Positions 1 through 5,249 are shown, numbered from the stretch's first letter. The stretch: DNA of 5,397 nt from SURF-32 sp964648365 (GCA_964648365.1 CAZYLK010000275.1:1-5397), one strand, 5' to 3'. The notes: generated from the letters alone by a model not told the origin. Numbers and translations: made by a program.

Positions 1-114
1 GACGCCGGCTCGCGCCGCCAGCCACGCAACGAGAGGTTGTTCGCGATCAGGCACGGGCGCTTCTCACGGATCAACGATGCAGGAAGTGTATTGCTCGGCG
101 AAGGGATAAGAGGA
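1..114. other. Left flank, no supported gene
   Basis: This stretch lies just downstream of the minus-strand operon. The minus strand has one open frame running off the window edge, and the plus strand has two frames open from the edge (a third stops at a TAA near 106-108). None has a convincing start, ribosome binding site or recognisable protein sequence. I see no terminator hairpin with a T tract after the TOPRIM-like gene, so the operon may continue off the left edge. The window ends too soon to tell. Confidence 0.4.
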
Positions 115-660
115 CTACGCTTCCAGCCGGGAGCGGTACTCCGCGCACGCGGACTCTAGCGACGGCGGCGCCGGCTGGCGCAACGCGCCCTGCTGACACA
201 TTTGGTAAAGGCGCTCGACGTGATGCTGGCAATCTCGCGGACTTGCAAGGCGTGGATATTGATCGCTCTCGTTGACGGTCTGCCCGTCCAGGTACGCGAG
301 CCAGGTCTCGATGTTGCGCGCGGGGACGAAGATCAACACCCGCTCTTCCGGTCCACGTGGCGCGCCGCCGCCTTCCGTGGCGGCCTGATCGAACTGCCTT
401 GCTCGTTCTCCCATGTCTCGACCATCGGCATCAATCACCACGATCAACGCCTGTTCAACGCGATGCTGCCGCTCTCGGTAGAACGCCAATTCCCTCGCGA
501 AACGCGCCCTAACGAACTGCTCGCCAGAGCCGCGACCCTTCGGGCTCACCTCTACCCGCTGCACCCTCAGCCCTTTGCCCGCCTGCGCCAGAAACCGCCG
601 GACAAACGCTTCATGCTGGCGATCTTCGCAGAGGATGACCGTATTGACGCTCCGACTCAT
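115..660 (-). CDS. TOPRIM-like putative nuclease, small partner of the adjacent ATPase
   Basis: This 181-residue soluble protein has no signal peptide or membrane segment. Seen in the sequence: an N-terminal strand with acidic residues (VILCEDRQHE, E12 and E17), a basic glycine-rich stretch (SPKGRGSGEQ, 39-48), a hydrophobic strand ending in a DxD motif (VVIDADG, D77 and D79), and a strand-helix motif PARNIETWL (113-121). The order Glu, then DxD, then an (R/N)xxExW motif matches TOPRIM-like proteins of the DUF4276/RloB type, in which the acidic residues would hold Mg2+ for nucleic acid cleavage. The nuclease role is inferred. The C-terminus (about 140-181) is Gln/Cys/Pro-containing and unassigned. 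The ATG at 660 is chosen over an in-frame GTG at 669 because GAGGG sits 8 nt upstream and the ATG overlaps the ATPase stop (TAATG). At 181 residues it is much shorter than PARIS AriB (DUF4435). It probably acts with the ATPase as a toxin or effector. Confidence 0.8.
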   Translation of the reverse strand: MSRSVNTVILCEDRQHEAFVRRFLAQAGKGLRVQRVEVSPKGRGSGEQFVRARFARELAFYRERQHRVEQALIVVIDADGRDMGERARQFDQAATEGGGAPRGPEERVLIFVPARNIETWLAYLDGQTVNESDQYPRLASPRDCQHHVERLYQMCQQGALRQPAPPSLESACAEYRSRLEA

Positions 661-1766
661 TACTCCCACCCTCGTGCGATAACCTCGGACAGCTTCAGCC
701 CTCCGTCAACCGCCAGCTCACTCGAAGCTCGCACAACCGTTGCCCCCGAACGCTCCCGTCGAAGCACCAGCCCCCGGTCGCCGCCCAGATAGTCGATGAG
801 TTCCGGGTGGTGCGAACAGAGCACCGCCTGAGGCACTTCGGCGCCGCACGCGTCCGCGAGTTCGACGAGCCAGGGTTGAATCTCGGTCAGCGCGACGTAG
901 TTGTCCGGCTCGTCCAGGAACAGCGTATATCCCTGGCCGGCCGCGAGTCGTACGAGCGAGTACAGGGCGATCAAAGCGCGTTGCCCGTCAGACGTTTCAT
1001 CAAGTCGCAGTTCGTACCGGGCGCCGAACTGGTCGAACATCACCATCAGTGCCCTTGTATCGAGGCCGACCTTCTCCATGCGGATGCCACGAAAGCCTTC
1101 GATCACTTCCTGAAGTGCCTTGGTAAACTCAGGAACAAGCTCCTGCCGCTCCAGGAGCAGGTGCCGGTACCAGGACGCGAAGTTGCCGGCATCGCGACGG
1201 AGGACGGCGTCTTCCGTGGAGCATTCCGTCTCGAAGCTCGCGGGGTACAAGCCACAGACGATCACCTTTCGCATGTAGTCCAGGAATGCCGAGAGCCTGG
1301 TGTTGTCGTGGCGGGACGGGACGCGCCCCAACGCCGACTCGGACCAATCTGCGCTGTAGGGCGGCCCGGGTGAATGATCGTCGCGATAGAGCTTCACTTC
1401 ACCCATCTGAAAGAGAAAGAGCGGCTTGCCTTTCGATTCCAATCGTTCCAGCGATATCCGCGCCCTCCGACTCAAGCGTTCGTGCTCTACCTCGAGCCGA
1501 TAGCGCAGTTCATCTCCTGCGAGCACCGCGTCGACTTCGATGACCTGTACGTCCCGGTCCTGCCAGCGCGTCAGCGTCGGAGTCGGAAAGCAATAACGGT
1601 CAGTAACCCTCGCCTCACCGCTGAGCAGGCGCCGCAGCGCGAACATTACGTCGAGCACGGAGGTCTTGCCCACGCCGTTCGGCCCCAGCAGCAGCGTCAG
1701 CTCCCTGAGGGGAAGCTCGAAGTTCACCAGGCTCTTGTAGTTGTCGATGTAGAGCCTCTTGATCAC
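660..1766 (-). CDS. ABC/AAA_21-type ATPase (OLD-like), sensor or regulator of the TOPRIM-like partner
   Basis: A 368-residue cytosolic P-loop ATPase. Seen: the N-terminal IKRLYIDNYKSL strand typical of SMC/RecF/OLD-like ATPases, Walker A GPNGVGKTS (28-36), an ABC-type signature TSDGQRAL (258-265), Walker B LFLDEPDN (282-289) with catalytic E286, and a switch histidine in CSHHPE (317-322). The insert between Walker A and the signature (about 50-255) has alternating charged strands and a RRDAGNFASWYRHL segment (190-203) like those of COG4637-type predicted ATPases (AAA_21). Such proteins dimerise through nucleotide sandwiching and often gate a partner nuclease in defence systems. The start is set at GTG 1766 because AAAGG lies 7 nt upstream and the protein then begins directly at the conserved N-terminal strand. 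A TTG at 1844 would add 26 Arg-rich residues without support. No C-terminal TOPRIM domain is fused, and that role appears to be supplied by the overlapping downstream gene. Confidence 0.9.
   Translation of the reverse strand: MIKRLYIDNYKSLVNFELPLRELTLLLGPNGVGKTSVLDVMFALRRLLSGEARVTDRYCFPTPTLTRWQDRDVQVIEVDAVLAGDELRYRLEVEHERLSRRARISLERLESKGKPLFLFQMGEVKLYRDDHSPGPPYSADWSESALGRVPSRHDNTRLSAFLDYMRKVIVCGLYPASFETECSTEDAVLRRDAGNFASWYRHLLLERQELVPEFTKALQEVIEGFRGIRMEKVGLDTRALMVMFDQFGARYELRLDETSDGQRALIALYSLVRLAAGQGYTLFLDEPDNYVALTEIQPWLVELADACGAEVPQAVLCSHHPELIDYLGGDRGLVLRRERSGATVVRASSELAVDGGLKLSEVIARGWE
663..673 (-). promoter_or_regulatory. Ribosome binding site of the TOPRIM-like gene, inside the ATPase 3' end
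   Basis: On the minus strand GAGGG (673-669) is followed by a second purine run GGGAG (667-663) and then TAATG, in which the ATPase stop and the downstream ATG share one base. The 8-nt spacing from GAGGG to ATG is good. This favours the ATG at 660 over the GTG at 669, which would lie within the Shine-Dalgarno sequence itself. The layout implies translational coupling by reinitiation. Confidence 0.65.
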
Positions 1767-1773
1767 GATCAGA

Positions 1774-1778
1774 CCTTT
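1774..1778 (-). promoter_or_regulatory. Ribosome binding site of the ATPase gene
   Basis: AAAGG on the minus strand lies 7 nt before the GTG at 1766. It decides the start: the translated product then opens with the conserved IKRLYIDNYKSL strand. The upstream TTG alternative at 1844 falls within the predicted -35 element. Confidence 0.6.
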
Positions 1779-1815
1779 CGTGTGACGGATCCGGCGTTGT
1801 CGCCTGCCCTGCGAC

Positions 1816-1844
1816 CCTATATCGCTTCGTCGGGCAACGAGCAA
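1816..1844 (-). promoter_or_regulatory. Possible promoter of the ATPase/TOPRIM operon
   Basis: Read on the minus strand there is TTGCTC (1844-1839), a 17-bp spacer, then TATAGG (1821-1816). The match to sigma70 is moderate: TTG in the -35 and TATA in the -10. It would give a start near 1809 and a leader of about 43 nt before GTG 1766. The spacing is right but the boxes are weak, so this is tentative. Confidence 0.3.
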
Positions 1845-1922
1845 ACAACGTGCCCAGACCCCCTAATCGGCGACCGGGATCTGACGGGTTCAGACCTCTC
1901 CGCGACCCGCTTCCTCGGCCAG

Positions 1923-1951
1923 TTGGGCCGTCGCCGAAACGGCGGTATGAT
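1923..1951 (+). promoter_or_regulatory. Sigma70-like promoter of the redox operon
   Basis: TTGGGC (1923-1928), a 17-bp spacer, and TATGAT (1946-1951, five of six consensus bases). The spacing is optimal, and the expected start is near 1958. This is the best promoter-like sequence in the window and would give a leader of about 168 nt before the ATG at 2126. The spacer contains the short palindrome CGCCG-AAA-CGGCG (1932-1944), and the -10 box touches a 9-bp inverted repeat. Confidence 0.55.
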
Positions 1952-1968
1952 ACCCTCGGACCGCCGTT
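1938..1968. repeat. Perfect 9-bp inverted repeat across the -10 box and transcription start
   Basis: AACGGCGGT (1938-1946) and ACCGCCGTT (1960-1968) are exact reverse complements separated by 13 bp. The left arm reaches the first base of the TATGAT -10 box, and the right arm covers or follows the expected start near 1958. The position fits a repressor operator. A hairpin in the 5' end of the transcript is less likely because the left arm is upstream of the start. The sequence shows the repeat directly, and its role is inferred. Confidence 0.45.
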
Positions 1969-2010
1969 GCGTTCTGTCCTGTATTGGCGCTGCCGGGCTC
2001 GGCGGCCCCG

Positions 2011-2100
2011 GACTCCGCGTATTCGGACGGATGAACGCCCCGGCGCCGTATCGGCCGGCGGAGTCTGCCGATCCGTTGGTTGGTTTCGGGCCGAGGCCCG
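2011..2100 (+). other. Structured GC-rich leader of the redox operon
   Basis: Within the predicted 5' leader, GACTCCGC (2011-2018) is an exact complement of GCGGAGTC (2058-2065), enclosing a GC-rich stretch with the palindrome CGGCGCCG (2041-2048). A second local hairpin, CGGGC with loop CGAG and GCCCG (2087-2100), ends 10 nt before the Shine-Dalgarno AAGGAG. These could influence translation. I recognise no known riboswitch or attenuator, and GC-rich DNA forms such repeats fairly often by chance. Confidence 0.3.
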
Positions 2101-2110
2101 GTTGCGTCTG

Positions 2111-2116
2111 AAGGAG
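2111..2116 (+). promoter_or_regulatory. Ribosome binding site of the first redox gene
   Basis: A perfect AAGGAG lies 9 nt before ATG 2126 and 6 nt before an in-frame TTG at 2123. Another in-frame TTG at 2102, with GAGG (2093-2096) 5 nt upstream, would extend the protein by eight residues and add Arg and Lys to the signal peptide. The strong AAGGAG favours ATG 2126. Confidence 0.65.
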
Positions 2117-2125
2117 CCTTGTTTG

Positions 2126-3511
2126 ATGACTTGTAGCGTTCTTCCCGCACTGCTGCTTGCCCTCGGCCCGGCCTTGGAACCCCAGGCGCCCCCGTCGCAG
2201 GACGAGACCCGCGACGCGCGTGCTGTGCTGCGCGATGCGGTGGAGGCGGCGCGTGCGACCAGAACGGCCATTTACAATGCTTCCGTCGTTGATCGCGCCG
2301 GCTTTATGGGACCGATCACCCAGGTCGAGGCGGCCGTAAAGATGGCACGCGGCGGCGCGGAGTCGCCGACCCCGCTCGGGGGGCAGGTCGCGATGCGCGG
2401 CCGCATTCTCCGACAGTGCTTCCAGTACGATCCGGAGAACCCGGACAGCAGCATGTGGCTCTCGCATGACGGCCGCGAACTGAAGATACGTTACGAGGCC
2501 AAGCCCTGGCTGATCACGGTTGACCAGGCGCAGCATTCGCTGACGGCGCTCGCCCGTCCCGAGATGATGCTCTGGATGTCCGATCTGTTCGCGGCCACGC
2601 CCTACGAGCGGCTGGCGAACGGCGCGGCGCTGACCTACGGCGGCGTTCACGATATCGACGGTCACGACTGCGAGCGACTCGACGTTCGGCTGTCGCCCGC
2701 CGACGCCCGCCAGCCGAAGCCGCCGCTGCGTCCCCTGGCGTCGCGCTGCCCGATCCAGCACTGGTACTTTTCCACCGCGGATCACCTGCCGCGCCGCGTC
2801 GAGTACTTCCCGTCAGAGAAGGCGCGGGGGCCGATCGTCGTGACCTTTGCGGATATCGAGACCAACGGTGAGTTCAGCGAAGGCATCTTCGCGCTGCCAC
2901 GGGCACGAATCTGGGCGCCGACCTTCGCCGAGCCGATTCCGCCTCCGCCGGCGCCGCCGCCGCCACCCTCGACGCTGGCACAGAAGGACGAACCCGACGC
3001 CGACAACCGCCGGGCGGCGGACGACCGGCGCAAGTCGGACGCGGACAAGCGCGCCGAGCGTGAGGCCATTCGCAACAGCCCGAAGCCGGAAGTCGGTGGG
3101 CAGGCGCCGGATTTCGAACTTAAGGACATGGAAGGCAAGGAGCACAAGCTCGCCGACTATCGCGGCAAGGTCGTCGTGCTGGACTTCTGGGCGACCTGGT
3201 GCGGCAATTGCCGCAAGACGCGGCCGATCCTGAACAAGCTGATGGAACAGTATAAGGACAAGCCGACGGCGTTTCTCTCCGTGAACTGTCTCGAGACCGG
3301 TGGGGATCCGGAGGCGTTCGTCAAGAAGTACAAGTACCCCGGCACCCAATTGATGAAGGGTAACAAGACGTCGCGGATTTACGGCATCAAGTCGATCCCG
3401 TACATCCTCGTGATCGACAAAGCCGGCAAGATCCTGCGGGCCGACTCCGGCTACTCGGAGGATCTGGCGGACGAGTTATCGAAGCTCATCGACGGCGCCC
3501 TGGCGGGGTAA
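2126..3511 (+). CDS. Exported LolA/DUF2092-like and TlpA-type thioredoxin fusion protein (WCGNC)
   Basis: A 461-residue two-domain protein. Residues 1-18 are a hydrophobic leader (LPALLLALG) that probably directs export, although with the ATG start it lacks the usual basic residues; a TTG at 2102 would supply them. Residues about 30-265 resemble the LolA/DUF2092 beta-sheet fold, with the GHDCERLDV and WYFSTADHLPRRVEYF segments (179-187, 213-228). A polyproline run (271-281) and a charged Asp/Arg/Lys linker (about 286-313) follow. Residues 322-461 are a TlpA/ResA redoxin domain: APDFELKD (327-334), FWATWCGNC (354-362) with C359 and C362 as the redox pair, and the cis-proline loop KSIPYILV (P425). 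It likely catalyses thiol-disulfide exchange in the periplasm. The paralogue follows 83 bp downstream with no clear promoter between them, suggesting one operon. The redox fold is certain; substrate and cellular partner are unknown. Confidence 0.9.
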   Translation: MTCSVLPALLLALGPALEPQAPPSQDETRDARAVLRDAVEAARATRTAIYNASVVDRAGFMGPITQVEAAVKMARGGAESPTPLGGQVAMRGRILRQCFQYDPENPDSSMWLSHDGRELKIRYEAKPWLITVDQAQHSLTALARPEMMLWMSDLFAATPYERLANGAALTYGGVHDIDGHDCERLDVRLSPADARQPKPPLRPLASRCPIQHWYFSTADHLPRRVEYFPSEKARGPIVVTFADIETNGEFSEGIFALPRARIWAPTFAEPIPPPPAPPPPPSTLAQKDEPDADNRRAADDRRKSDADKRAEREAIRNSPKPEVGGQAPDFELKDMEGKEHKLADYRGKVVVLDFWATWCGNCRKTRPILNKLMEQYKDKPTAFLSVNCLETGGDPEAFVKKYKYPGTQLMKGNKTSRIYGIKSIPYILVIDKAGKILRADSGYSEDLADELSKLIDGALAG

Positions 3512-3585
3512 CGCGGTCACGATCAGGACTTGGAAGCGACGGACCGGAGCCCCGCGCGGGTTGTCGTCCCGGACGCAAGCACGAG

Positions 3586-3590
3586 AGGAG
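3586..3590 (+). promoter_or_regulatory. Ribosome binding site of the second redox gene
   Basis: AGGAG (3586-3590) lies 4 nt before ATG 3595 and 7 nt before the adjacent in-frame ATG 3598. The spacing slightly favours the second ATG. The choice changes the protein by one residue and does not affect the signal peptide. Confidence 0.6.
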
Positions 3591-3594
3591 TGAG

Positions 3595-5160
3595 ATGATG
3601 TTACGCAAGTTGTGGATATTCGGCGTTGTGATGGTCGTGGGGATCGCGGCGCAGCCTGCCGCGGCGCAAGACGCGCCGGCCCCGCCGCCGCCCGCCAAGG
3701 CGACGCCCGCTGAACAGCCCAAAGAGCCTCCGCCCGGTGACGCGCCGGCCAAGCCGGCCGAGCCACAGCCGCAGGAGTCGGCGGCGCCGCCGGATGGCGC
3801 GCAGACTATGTTCGAGAACGCCGTCCGCGTCTTCCGCCGCTCGCGCAATCTCGAATACCATATCCGCGGTCAGCTCCCGGCCGTCGGGTCGCTCAAGCCG
3901 GAGACGGTCGAGGGCATGGTCTGGGTCAAGCCCTCGCCCGAGGCGAACGATGCCAGCCAGATGCGCATCAAGGCGGAACTCAAGGGACAGATTGAAGGCG
4001 AACCGGACACGCTGAAACTGTTCTGGAACGGCGATCTGCTCATCATGCTGAGCGAACGGCAGAAGCTGTGGGCGGAAGTCGACTTCGGCGGCCGAGACAA
4101 GACGCCGCCGGGCGGCGACTGGGTTAACCGCATCGTCCCGCGCGTCATGTTCCGCGACCCCGAGGATTTGAAGCTTCCCAAGATGGGCGAAGGTCTTGAA
4201 TATGCGGGGCAGAAGGACGTGGACGAGCGTCCCTGTCACGTCTTCGTGACGCGCGACAAGACGCCCGAGCGAAGCACCGACCCGAAGCCGCGCGACCGCG
4301 AGGATCGGTGGTACATCGGCGTCAACGATCTGATCCTGCGCAAGTATGAACAGGTAGAGGCCAGTTCCGACGATGCGAAGAACCCGGTGCAGGGGTTGCG
4401 GCTGGAGATTACCGCGATCCGCTTCAACGTGAACCTCGATGAAGATGCGATCTTCACCCTGCCGCCCCCGCCGGGCGCGGAGCCGGCTCCGAAGACCAAG
4501 GACAAGTACGGCAAGCGCAAAAGCGAAAAGCGTGACAAGGGCCGTAAGGGCGGCGACGACGGCGACGCGGCCGCCGGCGGTGATGACGACGATGCCGCCG
4601 AGGGTGACGGCGACAAAGCGAAAAGCAAGAAGGACCGGCTGGAAGTCGGCGAAGTCGCCCAGGATTGGGAGCTGAAGGATCCGGAGGGCAAGCCCATCAA
4701 GCTGTCCGACTTCCGCGGCAAAATCGTGATGATGGACTTCTGGAAGAGCGGATGCAGCGCCTGCATGGACGCCGTTCCGTTCCTCAACAAGTTCCACGAG
4801 CAATACAAAGACAAGGACTTCATGGTGCTCGGCGTGAACGTCTTCGACAGCAAGGATCCCGTCGCCACCATCAAAGAAAAGAAGCTCAATCACCCGCAGG
4901 CGCTCGGCGGAGACGCCGTGGCCAAGCTCTACGGCGTCAAGAGCACGCCGACCTTCATCGTCGTTGGTAAAGACGGCAAAGTCGCGCTCCGCGCGTCCGG
5001 CTACTACAAGGGGATGGACGAGGATATGGCCAAAAAAGTCGAGCGGATCGTCGAAGGCAAAGTCGCCGACGACAAGGACAAATCCGACAAAGACAAGCGG
5101 AAAGCCGACCCCCACGCCGGGCACGACCACGGCGACCACGAGGGGCATGACCACGATTGA
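3595..5160 (+). CDS. Exported LolA/DUF2092-like and thioredoxin-fold fusion with His-rich tail (GCSAC)
   Basis: A 521-residue paralogue of the upstream gene. It has a classical signal peptide: basic MMLRK, hydrophobic core 6-18, and a probable signal peptidase I site after A24 (PAAA|QD). A Pro/Ala/Glu-rich segment (26-66) precedes a LolA/DUF2092-like domain (about 68-290) with RPCHVF (C214) and DRWYIGVNDLILRKYE (237-252). A Lys/Arg-rich then Asp/Gly-rich low-complexity linker (about 299-347) leads to a redoxin domain (349-490): FWKSGCSAC (382-390) with C387 and C390, and KSTPTFIV (P452). The Trp normally before the first Cys is Gly. The C-terminus is Lys/Asp-rich (491-505) and ends in a His/Asp/Gly tail with six His between 507 and 520, a likely metal-binding site. 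It probably handles thiols or metal in the periplasm. Start: ATG 3595 or 3598. The terminator hairpin lies at 5250. Confidence 0.9.
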   Translation: MMLRKLWIFGVVMVVGIAAQPAAAQDAPAPPPPAKATPAEQPKEPPPGDAPAKPAEPQPQESAAPPDGAQTMFENAVRVFRRSRNLEYHIRGQLPAVGSLKPETVEGMVWVKPSPEANDASQMRIKAELKGQIEGEPDTLKLFWNGDLLIMLSERQKLWAEVDFGGRDKTPPGGDWVNRIVPRVMFRDPEDLKLPKMGEGLEYAGQKDVDERPCHVFVTRDKTPERSTDPKPRDREDRWYIGVNDLILRKYEQVEASSDDAKNPVQGLRLEITAIRFNVNLDEDAIFTLPPPPGAEPAPKTKDKYGKRKSEKRDKGRKGGDDGDAAAGGDDDDAAEGDGDKAKSKKDRLEVGEVAQDWELKDPEGKPIKLSDFRGKIVMMDFWKSGCSACMDAVPFLNKFHEQYKDKDFMVLGVNVFDSKDPVATIKEKKLNHPQALGGDAVAKLYGVKSTPTFIVVGKDGKVALRASGYYKGMDEDMAKKVERIVEGKVADDKDKSDKDKRKADPHAGHDHGDHEGHDHD

Positions 5161-5170
5161 GGTCGGCGAC

Positions 5171-5214
5171 GGGCGGGGGGGGCCTGGGTGACGGGGGCCG
5201 GATACCGGGTTGGG
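5171..5214 (+). other. G-rich run with G-quadruplex potential just past the second redox gene
   Basis: G-runs occur at 5171-5173, 5175-5182 (eight G), 5186-5188, 5193-5197, 5207-5209 and 5212-5214, with loops of 1, 3, 4, 9 and 2 bases. The first four runs meet the usual G3+N1-7 pattern. They begin 10 nt after the stop codon and are on the coding strand, so they would appear in the mRNA 3' region. GTGAC (5188-5192) and GTCAC (5234-5238), plus CCGGG and CCCGG (5222-5226, 5230-5234), allow competing hairpins. Confidence 0.35.
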
Positions 5215-5249
5215 CATGCAGCCGGGAGGCCCGGTCACGCGACGAATGA

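Larger units (their letters stand above)
1767..2125. other. Divergent intergenic region between the ATPase and redox operons
   Basis: This 359-bp stretch separates the two divergently read operons, and I see no convincing gene in it. The frame that leads into the first redox gene is open back to 1850, but it encodes an Arg/Pro-rich low-complexity sequence and crosses the predicted rightward promoter, so it is not treated as coding. The region holds candidate promoters in both directions, a 9-bp inverted repeat, a short TCTGA/TCAGA inverted repeat (1880-1894), and several GC-rich hairpins in the rightward leader. Confidence 0.7.

Noticed and set aside
202..792. Plus-strand open frame of 196 residues opposite the TOPRIM-like gene
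   Set aside because: The minus strand here has a coupled start, Shine-Dalgarno and conserved-looking motifs. The plus frame has none of these.
1767..1844. 26-residue extension of the ATPase to a TTG start
   Set aside because: The extension is Arg-rich and precedes the conserved N-terminal strand. GTG 1766 has AAAGG at good spacing, and the predicted promoter lies within the extension.
1374..2111. Plus-strand open frame of 245 residues
   Set aside because: It is antisense to the ATPase N-terminal half including its Walker A region, and has no recognisable motif.
1850..2125. 92-residue N-terminal extension of the first redox gene
   Set aside because: It is Arg/Pro-rich low-complexity sequence, passes through the predicted promoter and would bury the hydrophobic export leader. 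AAGGAG before ATG 2126 gives a better start.
1817..2785. Minus-strand open frame of 322 residues across the intergenic region and the first redox gene
   Set aside because: It overlaps the well-supported redox gene in antisense and crosses both predicted promoters. The product is Arg/Gly-rich with no motif.
2941..2970. CCG-rich repeat run resembling a microsatellite
   Set aside because: It is explained by the polyproline linker of the first redox protein.
3569..3578. Possible terminator or promoter between the two redox genes (the nearby CCCGCGCGGG palindrome at about 3550-3560 was also considered)
   Set aside because: The palindrome gives only a very short stem and there is no T tract or convincing -10 box, so cotranscription of the two genes is more likely.
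3601..5238. Very long minus-strand open frame (545 residues) opposite the second redox gene
   Set aside because: It is antisense to a gene with clear signal peptide and thioredoxin motifs. Its product is Val/Leu/Arg-rich without recognisable domains, as expected from codon bias in high-GC DNA.
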